Of a stretch of 64,000 bases of DNA, positions 37,384 to 45,220 are shown piece after piece. Every line of letters starts with the position of its first letter. The stretch's first letter is position 1. The stretch covers positions 207,466-271,465 of the forward strand of contig NZ_LMHT01000015.1 in the NCBI RefSeq assembly GCF_001429025.1. The letters run 5' to 3'. This DNA is from Phenylobacterium sp. Root700. GTDB taxonomy: Bacteria; Pseudomonadota; Alphaproteobacteria; Caulobacterales; Caulobacteraceae. A model generated the notes under the pieces. The model was given only the letters and a program-made list of their open reading frames with translations. It searched no databases and had not been told where the DNA came from. Position numbers and translations under genes: made by a program.

Positions 37384-37421
37384 CGCCGAAAGTCCTACGG
37401 TATCAGGATACCTGTTCGGCG
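37384..37421 (-). promoter_or_regulatory. Two-tier hairpin in the rsgA leader
   Basis: CGCCGAA pairs with TTCGGCG (37384-37390, 37415-37421), and inside it GGTATC pairs with GATACC (37399-37404, 37407-37412). The stop codon of the leader ORF lies in the tip of this structure, so a terminating ribosome would keep it open. Confidence 0.5.
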
Positions 37422-37456
37422 ACGCAGCGAAGGGTGGTGCGGCTGAGAACAGTCAT
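37403..37456 (-). CDS. 17-residue leader peptide before rsgA
   Basis: ATG at 37456 follows AGGAGGGG by six bases, the best ribosome-binding site in this part of the window. The peptide is MTVLSRTTLRCVAEQVS and stops 58 bases before the rsgA TTG. rsgA itself has a poor start, so a regulatory leader is plausible. Not recognised from any known leader family. Confidence 0.45.
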   Translation of the reverse strand: MTVLSRTTLRCVAEQVS

Positions 37457-37535
37457 GGCTTACCCCTCCTTTTCGCGTCGCATTGGGGACGGGCGAAGGC
37501 TAGGCGCAGGCGCCGGGCGGGTCAAGACGAGCGCT

Positions 37536-37853
37536 TCAGACCCCGCGCACCCGGTTCTGCGCTGACGCGACCGTCAACGGCGCGCCGGTGGGGGCGGCCA
37601 TGGCGAAGCTCTCGGTAAGCAGCACCGGCTGACCGAGCGAGGTGACACGGGTCGCGGCGGTGGTGAACTGCGCGATCAGGCAGGGACCGCCGGCCTGCGG
37701 CGGCAAGGGGCAACCGGCGATCGGCCATGGACCAGGCGCGGTGACGATCGGCGCACCGCTCACCCGCACGCGGGCGCTCGGCGCGGCGGGGTGGGCTCGT
37801 CCGCCGTGGGCGCAGATCACCACGGCGGCGGCGTCGAGAAGCGCACTGGGCAT
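37536..37853 (-). CDS. PAAR-like spike-tip protein
   Basis: 105 residues, low in charge and rich in Gly, Pro and Ala. It has CAHGGRAHPAAPSARVRVSGAP near the N-terminus and later CPLPPQAGGPCLIAQF, a pattern like PAAR-like (DUF4280 or related) proteins that sharpen the tip of phage or injection-system spikes, often with Cys/His metal ligands. Its ATG overlaps the stop of the gpV-like gene by one base (TGATG), so it is made together with that spike protein. The upstream half of the open frame is the shadow of the gpV gene. Confidence 0.65.
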   Translation of the reverse strand: MPSALLDAAAVVICAHGGRAHPAAPSARVRVSGAPIVTAPGPWPIAGCPLPPQAGGPCLIAQFTTAATRVTSLGQPVLLTESFAMAAPTGAPLTVASAQNRVRGV

Positions 37854-38380
37854 CAGACGATCTCCAACGCCCCGCCGTTGATGGTGACCGCCGGTCCGTG
37901 CAGCACGATGCTGGCGCCTTGCCCGTTGTCGATGGTGATGCCGGCGTCGGTGACGCGGATGGTGGCGCCCGAGGCGCTCTGCAGCATCACCCCGCCCGCC
38001 GGGCCGGGCAGGTCGCTGATCACCAGGCGGTTCTGAAGCGCGCTCTGCAACACGATGGGCGGCCCTGACGGCGGTCCGGCCTGGGCGGCCGCGGGCGTCT
38101 CGGCGGCGCTGGACCAATAGCCGCCGACCCATACCGGCCGGCCCGGATCTCCCGCCTCGAATTGCAGCCAGACGCTCGCGCCGACCGGCGGCACAAAAAC
38201 CGCGCCCATGCCGGGGCCGGCCAGCGGCATGCAAGGCATGGCCCAGCCGGCGACCGCGGACACGTCGGGACAGACGACGGAGAGCCGGCCAATCCCCTGG
38301 GGATCCAGGTTCGCGACCACGAGGCCGCGGTAGAGGCCGAAGAACCGTGCGCCCGCCTTGGGCCGGGGAGTCGGGGGCAT
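37853..38380 (-). CDS. Phage baseplate assembly protein V (gpV/Gp5 OB-fold) homologue
   Basis: 175 residues. An OB-fold (about 10-90: FFGLYRGLVVANLDPQGIGRLSVVCPDV ... GASVWLQFEAGDPGRPVWVGGYW) is followed by a short beta-helix needle (about 110-170: VMLQSASGATIRVTDAGITIDNGQGASIVLHG). This is the central spike of contractile tails, in short form. It is followed by the coupled PAAR-like gene, but no sheath, tube, baseplate or ATPase genes are nearby. The ATG at 38380 is preferred because GAGGAGG is six bases upstream; an ATG two codons earlier touches it. Confidence 0.8.
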   Translation of the reverse strand: MPPTPRPKAGARFFGLYRGLVVANLDPQGIGRLSVVCPDVSAVAGWAMPCMPLAGPGMGAVFVPPVGASVWLQFEAGDPGRPVWVGGYWSSAAETPAAAQAGPPSGPPIVLQSALQNRLVISDLPGPAGGVMLQSASGATIRVTDAGITIDNGQGASIVLHGPAVTINGGALEIV

Positions 38381-38473
38381 GAGCATCCTCCTCGCGGCGG
38401 GCTTGTCGCCGCCTGAGGGGAGGCTAACCGCACATGGCGCCGCCGTCCCGCGCTTAACCCCGCGCGTTGGCGC

Positions 38474-38884
38474 TCAGATCAGGTCGCGCAGCCAGGCGAC
38501 CAGCGGCTCGTCGGCCGGGGGCATCGGATAGTCGGTAAGCTGGGCGGGCTTCACCCAGGCGATGGCGTCATGCTCCTTGGCGGTCACGAAGCCCTCCCAC
38601 CGCCGGCAAAGGTACAGCGGCATCATCAGGTGGAACGCCTCGTAGGCGTGGCTGGCGAACACGAAGGGGGCCAGGCAGGCGTGCGCGACCTTGATCCCCA
38701 GCTCTTCGTCCAGCTCGCGGATCAGGCACTCCTCGGGGGATTCGCCCGGCTCGACCTTGCCGCCCGGAAACTCCCACAGGCCCGCCAATTGCTTGCCTTG
38801 CGGGCGCTTGCAGATCAGCACGCGGCCGTCGGTGTCGATGAGCGCCGCGGCGGCGACGAAGAGCATGGGTTTGGTGTCAGCCAT
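38474..38884 (-). CDS. mutT: Nudix hydrolase, MutT (8-oxo-dGTP diphosphatase) type
   Basis: 136 residues with a complete Nudix box (about 42-64: GGKVEPGESPEECLIRELDEELGI). The N-terminal LFVAAAALIDTDGRVLICKRPQGKQLAGLWEFPGG is standard for MutT, which removes oxidised guanine nucleotides. In many alphaproteobacteria mutT follows the secA-facing parvulin/argJ pair; here a protease and a helicase gene intervene. It is transcribed alone, from a promoter in the region shared with the divergent protease. Confidence 0.9.
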   Translation of the reverse strand: MADTKPMLFVAAAALIDTDGRVLICKRPQGKQLAGLWEFPGGKVEPGESPEECLIRELDEELGIKVAHACLAPFVFASHAYEAFHLMMPLYLCRRWEGFVTAKEHDAIAWVKPAQLTDYPMPPADEPLVAWLRDLI

Positions 38885-39172
38885 GCCGCTTCCTCGCGGG
38901 ACTGCACGCCGAATGCAACCGACAACTGAACGCCCCGCCCCGACCGCCAGCCGCTACACGGCTAGATGCAATCACGTCGCACATGCATCACGCAAGATCC
39001 GACTGCACATTCCGTGATCGACGACAGATATTGCCCCCTGAAGATCCTTGTGCGTTGATAAGCGTCCAAAGGTAAGCGTTGCTGTATTCAAGGCTCGGCG
39101 ACTACCTCCACGCGATTATGAGTCAGGCCGACACAGCCAAGCTTACCGTGACAACTCCACAACGGATTGCTC

Positions 39173-40711
39173 ATGACAAAAATAACGACGCCTAGGGAGG
39201 CGATCACCCTGGAAACCGGTCTGCCTGCGGACCGCGAAATCCGATACGACGCATCGGCCGATCCCGACGCGGGCGGAACCATGCGAGATCTGCCGATCTG
39301 GACACCGGAACAGATCGCCGCCCAACTCAATCGCACCGGCTTTGAATGGAGCGCCAAGGCCCTCTCGGACGGGGCGCTGACCTACGGCTTCTATGACGGG
39401 CCGACCACGACGGGCATCTACAACAATCCCCACGAAGCCGCCGAGAAGTACGGCTATTCGCCGATGAACGAGGCCCAACGCGCAGCGACCCGCGACGCGC
39501 TGGGATACTGGGACGACCTCATTCCGCTGCGCTTCGAGGAGCAGTCGGTCGGTCACGGCAACTGGGACCTGTCCTACGCCACGACCACCACCGGACCTGG
39601 CCAGGCCTGGGCCTACCTACCGCACGGCACGGCCTACGGCGCGAAGTACCAGCACATCGAAGGCGACGTCTGGGTGAACCCCGGCCCCGTCAGCGGCCTG
39701 CAGCTGGAAGAGGGCTTCTATGGCATGCAGACCCTCATCCACGAGACGGGGCACGCCCTGGGGCTGTCGCATCCGGGCGACTACAACGCCAGTGACGAAG
39801 GCCCGTTGAGCTACGCCCTGGCCGACTATTACCAGGACTCTCGCCAGTACACCGTGATGTCCTACTGGGACTCCTACGAGACCGGCGCGCGGCACATCGA
39901 CTGGGCCACGATGCGGTACGTCTATTCCCCGACACCTCTCGTCCACGACGTCGTCGCGATCCAGGCGATCTACGGCGTGGATACGACCACCCGCACGGGG
40001 GACACGACCTACGGCTTCAACTTCACCGCCGATCTCGCCGACCGCACGGCCTTCCAGCTCACGGCGCACAAGCTGGCGCCGGTGTTCACGATCTGGGACG
40101 CGGGCGGTGTCGATACCCTGGATCTCTCAGGCTACGACACCCCGTCCTACATCGATCTCAACCCCGGATCGTTCAGCAGCGCCGGTGGCGTGGACCACTT
40201 CCTGACCCTGGCGGAGATCAACGCGAACAACGCCGCCGCCGGCCTGCCGGCGCGTTCGGAGCTGCTCTACGAAATCTACAACAACGGGGTGGACGGCATT
40301 AACGGCGGCGAGAGCTGGCGTGAGATCATCGGGGCGACCGATCCGCTGATGCACGACAACATCAGCATCGCCTACGGCGCGATCATCGAGAACGCGGTGG
40401 GCGGCTCGGGCGACGACACCATCGTCGGAAACGCTGTCGACAACCAGTTGACCGGCGGGGCGGGAGAGGACCGGTTCGTGCTCAAGGCTGACGCCGGCCA
40501 CGACACGATCACCGACTTCCAGGCCGGCGCAGGCCTGGGCGACGTCATCGACCTGACCGGCGTCGCCAACCTGCACAGTTTCGCCGACGTGCAGGCGCAC
40601 TTGACCACCGACATCAACGGCGACGCCGTCCTGGCCCTGGGGTCAGGAGCGGTGCGGCTGATAGGCGTCTCCACCTCTGATCTCGCGGCCGACGACTTCG
40701 TGTTCGCCTGA
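39173..40711 (+). CDS. Serralysin-type M10 metalloprotease, type I secreted
   Basis: 512 residues. There is no N-terminal signal. The catalytic zinc site is HETGHALGLSH (first His at residue 190) with a Met-turn in YTVMSYWDS. A serralysin C-terminal domain (about 280-510) includes one clear calcium-binding RTX pair (GGSGDDTIVG and GGAGEDRF) and a C-terminal hydrophobic end (LAADDFVFA), the signal for an ABC-type exporter. Caulobacter makes a related protease that trims S-layer protein. No exporter genes are nearby. The ATG at 39173 is chosen; a TTG two codons earlier is possible. GC-poorer codons appear in its first 40 codons, a mild hint of transfer. Confidence 0.92.
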   Translation: MTKITTPREAITLETGLPADREIRYDASADPDAGGTMRDLPIWTPEQIAAQLNRTGFEWSAKALSDGALTYGFYDGPTTTGIYNNPHEAAEKYGYSPMNEAQRAATRDALGYWDDLIPLRFEEQSVGHGNWDLSYATTTTGPGQAWAYLPHGTAYGAKYQHIEGDVWVNPGPVSGLQLEEGFYGMQTLIHETGHALGLSHPGDYNASDEGPLSYALADYYQDSRQYTVMSYWDSYETGARHIDWATMRYVYSPTPLVHDVVAIQAIYGVDTTTRTGDTTYGFNFTADLADRTAFQLTAHKLAPVFTIWDAGGVDTLDLSGYDTPSYIDLNPGSFSSAGGVDHFLTLAEINANNAAAGLPARSELLYEIYNNGVDGINGGESWREIIGATDPLMHDNISIAYGAIIENAVGGSGDDTIVGNAVDNQLTGGAGEDRFVLKADAGHDTITDFQAGAGLGDVIDLTGVANLHSFADVQAHLTTDINGDAVLALGSGAVRLIGVSTSDLAADDFVFA

Positions 40712-40741
40712 TCCGATCAGCGGCCTAGCGGCCGATGCAAC

Positions 40742-40767
40742 GGGAGCGGCGCCGCGGCGCCGCTCCC
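40742..40767. repeat. Perfect 26-bp palindrome
   Basis: GGGAGCGGCGCC (40742-40753), GC, GGCGCCGCTCCC (40756-40767). It is 30 bases after the protease stop and may act as its transcript end, but no T-run follows. The rest of 40768-41009 shows no gene or clear promoter and is the leader of the helicase gene. Confidence 0.6.
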
Positions 40768-41009
40768 GCCAAGTCGGCTCCAACGCTGGATTGGCTTGAC
40801 TTTTCTGCTCTAAACCCTCATCTCCACGCTGCGCTGCAGCAAAAGCGGCGATATCGGCGCTCCAGTCGCGTGATGGGTTCCAAGTCGAACCCAGCCTGTC
40901 GAGCGCTTGAAGAGATCGCATAGATCGCCCCGCCACGCGGGGGCTTTCCACAACTGACCCGCGCCCCCGCGACCCTTGGCACAGCCAAGCGGCCGGGCAC
41001 GGCGCATAT

Positions 41010-42527
41010 GTGAAAGACACATACGTTTTGACCAAGTTTACTGACCTCGGCCTCGACAAATCCTTGCTCAAGGCCCTGGCCGACGAGGGCTACACCACGC
41101 CCACCCCGATCCAGGCTCAGGCCATTCCGGGCGTGATGAGCGGCCGCGACCTGCTGGGCATCGCCCAGACCGGGACCGGCAAGACCGCCGCCTTCGCCCT
41201 GCCCATCCTGCATCGCCTCGCCGCCGACCGTAAGCCCGCGCCCCGCCGCGGCTGCCGCGTGCTGGTGCTGTCCCCGACCCGCGAACTGGCCACCCAGATC
41301 GCCGAAAGCTTCAAGACCTACGGCAAGCACATGGGCGTCTCTGTCGCCGTGGTGTTCGGCGGCGTGAAGTACGGCGGCCAGATGCGCGCCATGGCCCCCG
41401 GCGTCGACGTGCTGGTCGCCACGCCCGGCCGTCTGATCGACCACCTCGGCGAGAAGTCCATCACCCTGGGCGGCGTTGAGATGTTCGTCCTCGACGAAGC
41501 CGACCAGATGCTGGACATGGGCTTCATCCTGCCCATCCGCCGGATCGTGAAGCACCTGCCCAAGGATCGCCAGAACCTGTTCTTCTCGGCGACCATGCCG
41601 ACCGAGATCGGCAAGCTGGCCAGCGAACTGCTGAACCCCAACCCGCACAAGGTGGCGGTGGCCCCGGAATCGACCACGGTCGAGCGCGTGACCCAGAAGG
41701 TCATCTTCGTCGAGACCGCCCGCAAGCGCGCCCTGCTCTGCGAACTGTTCGCCGAGAAGAACTTCAAGCGCGTCATCGTCTTCACCCGCACCAAGCGCGG
41801 CGCCGACCGGGTGGCCAAGTCGCTGGAAGCGGCCGGCGTCGAAGCCGCGGCCATCCACGGCGACAAGAGCCAAGGTCAACGCGAACGCTCGCTGGCGTCC
41901 TTCAAGGCCGGTGAAGTCCGCGCCCTGGTCGCCACCGACATCGCCGCCCGCGGCATCGACGTCGACGCCGTGACCCACGTCGTCCAGTACGAACTGCCCA
42001 ACGTGCCGGAATCCTACGTCCACCGGATCGGCCGTACGGCCCGCGCCGGCGCTGGCGGTTCGGCCGTGGCCTTCTGCGCCGACGACGAACGTAACCTGCT
42101 GCGCGACATCCAGAAGGTGACGCGTCAGACCATCCCGTCCTTCGACCGCCGCAACGACAAGGGTCTGCACGTCATGACCCAGGCGATGCCGGAAATCGCC
42201 GCCGAACGCGCCGAGGCCGGCCGTAACAACAACGAGCGTGGCGATCGTGGTCAACGCAAGCCGCAAGGCCGCAGCGATCTGCCGGGCGGCCTGCGCCAGC
42301 AGCGCAACCGTCCGAGCGCCGGCGCCAAGGCTGGCGGCGGCGGCGGCGGCCAACGTCAGGGCCAGGCCAGCGGTGATCGTCATCCGCACGGCGCCCGCAC
42401 GGGCGGCGAACGCGCCTCGACCACGCCGATCAGCCAAGCTCAGTTCAAGGGCCCGAAGCGTGAAAAGGCTCAAGGCCAGGGCGGCCAAAGCAGCGCCCCG
42501 GCCAAGCGCTGGACCCCGCTGGACTAA
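41010..42527 (+). CDS. rhlE: DEAD-box RNA helicase, RhlE-like
   Basis: About 505 residues. The helicase motifs are in order: Q-motif (TTPTPIQAQAIP), I (AQTGTGKT), Ia (PTRELATQ), II (DEAD in VLDEADQML), III (SAT), IV (VIVFTRTK), V (ATDIAARGID) and VI (HRIGRTARAG). The C-terminal 130 residues are basic and Gly/Arg/Gln-rich, typical of RhlE-type helicases in RNA degradation and ribosome assembly, often cold induced. The start is uncertain: GTG at 41010 or TTG at 41028, the latter giving the family-like TKFTDLGLDKSLLKAL. The nearly 300-base leader would suit post-transcriptional control. Confidence 0.92.
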   Translation: MKDTYVLTKFTDLGLDKSLLKALADEGYTTPTPIQAQAIPGVMSGRDLLGIAQTGTGKTAAFALPILHRLAADRKPAPRRGCRVLVLSPTRELATQIAESFKTYGKHMGVSVAVVFGGVKYGGQMRAMAPGVDVLVATPGRLIDHLGEKSITLGGVEMFVLDEADQMLDMGFILPIRRIVKHLPKDRQNLFFSATMPTEIGKLASELLNPNPHKVAVAPESTTVERVTQKVIFVETARKRALLCELFAEKNFKRVIVFTRTKRGADRVAKSLEAAGVEAAAIHGDKSQGQRERSLASFKAGEVRALVATDIAARGIDVDAVTHVVQYELPNVPESYVHRIGRTARAGAGGSAVAFCADDERNLLRDIQKVTRQTIPSFDRRNDKGLHVMTQAMPEIAAERAEAGRNNNERGDRGQRKPQGRSDLPGGLRQQRNRPSAGAKAGGGGGGQRQGQASGDRHPHGARTGGERASTTPISQAQFKGPKREKAQGQGGQSSAPAKRWTPLD

Positions 42528-42538
42528 CGACTATCAAG

Positions 42539-42566
42539 CCCGCGCCCGGCTCACGTCGGGCGCGGG
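42539..42566. terminator. Hairpin after the helicase gene
   Basis: CCCGCGCCCG (42539-42548) and CGGGCGCGGG (42557-42566) pair perfectly 11 bases after the helicase stop. No T-run follows, so Rho or pausing may be needed. Confidence 0.5.
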
Positions 42567-42585
42567 ACATTGAGATCGCGATCAT

Positions 42586-42617
42586 CCGCCCCCGGTTCGA
42601 ACTCGAGCCGGGGGCGG
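42586..42617. terminator. Hairpin after argJ
   Basis: CCGCCCCCGG (42586-42595) and CCGGGGGCGG (42608-42617) pair perfectly eight bases after the argJ stop on the - strand. With the hairpin at 42539 it separates the two convergent genes. No long T-run. Confidence 0.5.
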
Positions 42618-42624
42618 TGTCGTT

Positions 42625-44049
42625 TCAGGACCGATAGTCGCCGTTGATGGCGATGTATTGCTTGGTCAGGTCGCAGGTCCAGACGCTGGCGGTGCCGCGC
42701 CCGACCCCGACGTCCACCGAGACCTCGAGCTCCTGGTTCTTCATGTAGGCGCTCATCTTGGCCTCGTCGTAGGTCGGCGAGATCAGCCCGTCCTGGGCGG
42801 CGACGAGGGGGCCGAACTGGATCTTCACCCGGTCGCGGTCGATCGGCTCGTCGGCGCGGCCCACGGCCATGGCGATCCGGCCCCAGTTGGCGTCCTCGCC
42901 GGCGAAGGCGGTCTTGACCAGCGGGCTCTCGGCGATCGTGCGCGCGATCTTGCGGGCCGAAGCCTGGCTTTCGGCGCCGCTCACATTGATCTTCACGAAC
43001 TTGCTGGCGCCCTCGCCATCGCGGACCAGTTGCAGGGCCAGGTCCAGCAGCACCGCCTCCAGCTTTTCGCGGAAGTCGGCCAGGCGCTTGTCGCCGGCGC
43101 GGCTGATGTTCGGGGCGCCGGACTGGCCGGTGGCGAACAGCAGCAGGGTGTCGTTGGTCGAGCGGTCGCCGTCCACCGTGACGCAGTTGAAGGTCGTACG
43201 GGTGTAGAGGCTGGCCAGGGTCTGCAGCGCCGACGGCGAGATCGCCGCGTCGGTGGCCACGAAGGCCAGCATGGTCGCCATGTCCGGCGCGATCATGCCC
43301 GAGCCCTTGCAGATCCCGGCGATGCGCACCTTCTCGCCGTCGATCATCGCCTCGGCGTAGGCGCCCTTCGGGAAGGTGTCGGTCGTCATGATCGCCCGGG
43401 CCGCGCCGGCCCAGCCGTCGTCGACCAGCTTGGCGTCCACGTCGGGCAGCCGATGGGTGATCTTGGCGTCGTCCAGCAGCACCCCGATCACGCCGGTCGA
43501 GGCGACCATCACGTCGCGCTGGCGGCAGTCGAAGCGCTTGGCCACGGCCGAGGCGACCCGGCGCACCGCGTCGGCCCCCGGTTTGCCAGTGAAGGAGTTG
43601 GCGCAGCCGGCGTTGACCACCAGGGCGCGGACGTCGGCGCCCTTGGTCATCTCCAGATGCTTCTTGCACCAGTCGACCGGGGCCGAACCGATGCCGTGCC
43701 GGGTGAAGACCCCGGCCGCCGAGGTGCCGCGCGCGAAGCGCATGACCAGCAGGTCCTCGCGGTCCTGCTTGTAGAAGCCGGCCCGGCCGGTCGCCAACTG
43801 CACGCCGGGGATCGGCGGCAAGTGCGGGAAGGGAACGGCCAGCGGCGAGACCGGCAGCGCGGCCTTGCCGGGCTTGGCCGCCGGTTGCGGCTCGGGCTTC
43901 TGCTTGGTCGTGGCGCGCTTCAGCGCCGTGGCCAGGGGGTCGAGAGCGCCAGCCAGCGCCTCCACCGGCTTGGCGGCGGCCTCGAGGGCCTTGCCGGCGG
44001 TGCTCTTCTTGGGCGCGGCGGTCTTCTTGGGAGCGGGGGTGCGGGTCAT
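42625..44049 (-). CDS. argJ: Glutamate N-acetyltransferase / ornithine acetyltransferase ArgJ
   Basis: 474 residues. ArgJ recycles the acetyl group in arginine synthesis. The autocleavage and nucleophile site is seen in APDMATMLAFVATDAA (cut between Ala and Thr), and the oxyanion motif in VASTGVIGVLL. The first 65 residues are an unusual Lys/Pro/Ala-rich extension (APKKTAAPKKSTAGKAL ... KQKPEPQPAAKPGKAA) before the normal start around LAVPFPHLPPIPGVQLATG; most ArgJ proteins have about 400 residues. The ATG overlaps the stop of the parvulin gene in ATGA, which supports this start. Confidence 0.93.
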   Translation of the reverse strand: MTRTPAPKKTAAPKKSTAGKALEAAAKPVEALAGALDPLATALKRATTKQKPEPQPAAKPGKAALPVSPLAVPFPHLPPIPGVQLATGRAGFYKQDREDLLVMRFARGTSAAGVFTRHGIGSAPVDWCKKHLEMTKGADVRALVVNAGCANSFTGKPGADAVRRVASAVAKRFDCRQRDVMVASTGVIGVLLDDAKITHRLPDVDAKLVDDGWAGAARAIMTTDTFPKGAYAEAMIDGEKVRIAGICKGSGMIAPDMATMLAFVATDAAISPSALQTLASLYTRTTFNCVTVDGDRSTNDTLLLFATGQSGAPNISRAGDKRLADFREKLEAVLLDLALQLVRDGEGASKFVKINVSGAESQASARKIARTIAESPLVKTAFAGEDANWGRIAMAVGRADEPIDRDRVKIQFGPLVAAQDGLISPTYDEAKMSAYMKNQELEVSVDVGVGRGTASVWTCDLTKQYIAINGDYRS

Positions 44050-45068
44050 GGCTTGGCGGCTTTGGCTTGAGCGGGGGGCGCGGCGGGCGCCGGCGCGGTC
44101 TTGGCGGCCGGCGCGGCTTGCGCCGCATCCGGAGACAGGGGGGCCGCCTTGGCGGGCGGCGGGGCGTCGGCGGGTTCCTTGGGCTGGCCGGGCACGTCCT
44201 GCGGCGCGCCGATCAGGGTCTGGACCTTCGCCCGACTTCGCAGCTTCTCAAGCAGGTCGCGAACCTGGTCATAGGTCAGGAAGCGGACGATCTGCGGCCG
44301 CGCGGCCTCCAGGGTGATCGGCTGCTCCATCCGCCGGTCCTCGACCTTCATGATCGCCCAGCCGCCGTCGGTCTGGAACGGCCCGACAATGTCGCCGACC
44401 TTGGCGGTCTTCAGATTGGCGGCATAGGCCTCGGGCATCACGTCGGTGGTGAAATAGCCAAGATCGCCGCCGTTGAAGCGGGTGGCCGCGTCGCTGGAGC
44501 GCTCCATCGCCAAGGCCTCGAAGGAGGCGCCGGTGGCGACCAATTTCTCGACGGCCAGGGCCTCGGCCTCGGTGGCGACCAGGATCTGGCGCGCCCGGAT
44601 CTCTTCGGACTGCTTGGCGAGCTTGAGCTGCTCTTGATAGAGGCCGCGGATGGCGTTGTCGTTGACCGCGCCGGAGACCACGCTCTCGACCAGCATGTCG
44701 CCCAGGATGCGCTCGCGCGCCGCGGCCAGCCGCTTCTGGGCGACCGGATCTTTGTCCAGCTTCCGTGTGACGGCCTCGGCGGCCAGCAGCTTCTGGTCGA
44801 CCACCTCGTCCAGCACGCGGCGGAACAGGTCCGAGGAGATGTCGAGCGGCTCGCCCTCGCCGATCAGCCCCTGGGCCACCGCCTCGCGCTTCACGTCCGA
44901 GGCCCAGACGGTCTTGCCGTCGACCTTGGCCACGGCCGTATCTCCAGGCTGCGGCGCCCCCTCGGTTCCCCCGCGATCGCCGCAGGCGACCAGCATCAGG
45001 CTGGCCGCGAGCATGACGGCGAAGACGCTCAAGGCGTGAGGAAAGCGACGGAAGCTTGAGTGCGTCAT
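44046..45068 (-). CDS. Parvulin-type peptidyl-prolyl isomerase, lipoprotein
   Basis: 340 residues. A lipobox (SLMLVAC, Cys near 29) makes it a membrane-anchored periplasmic protein. A SurA/PpiD-like N-terminal helical chaperone region (about 45-165) is followed by the parvulin domain (about 165-260: RARQILVATEAEALAVEKLVA, FNGGDLGYFTTDVMPEAYA, VGPFQTDGGWAIMKVEDRR), then a Pro/Ala/Lys-rich tail. It would help fold exported proteins. It faces the thiolase/secA strand and is translationally coupled to argJ. The ATG at 45068 begins the signal peptide. Confidence 0.9.
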   Translation of the reverse strand: MTHSSFRRFPHALSVFAVMLAASLMLVACGDRGGTEGAPQPGDTAVAKVDGKTVWASDVKREAVAQGLIGEGEPLDISSDLFRRVLDEVVDQKLLAAEAVTRKLDKDPVAQKRLAAARERILGDMLVESVVSGAVNDNAIRGLYQEQLKLAKQSEEIRARQILVATEAEALAVEKLVATGASFEALAMERSSDAATRFNGGDLGYFTTDVMPEAYAANLKTAKVGDIVGPFQTDGGWAIMKVEDRRMEQPITLEAARPQIVRFLTYDQVRDLLEKLRSRAKVQTLIGAPQDVPGQPKEPADAPPPAKAAPLSPDAAQAAPAAKTAPAPAAPPAQAKAAKP

Positions 45069-45220
45069 AGGGGACGTACCTCGAATGCAAAAACGGCCCG
45101 CGGGCGTCTGTCCGTCCCTAGCCAACTAAGCGCTGGGATGCAAAGGTCGCGCCCGATCAAACACCGTACGGATCTCATAGTGGCCGTGGCGGTCTTAATT
45201 TTTGACGGGAGGATTTTTTC

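Noticed and set aside
37536..38380. Prophage
   Set aside because: Only two spike genes are present. There is no integrase, capsid, terminase, lysis or other tail gene, and flanking genes are chromosomal core genes.
42586..42617. A GGTTCGAA sequence like a tRNA T-loop
   Set aside because: It lies in a simple 10-bp hairpin, and no acceptor, D or anticodon arm can be formed around it.
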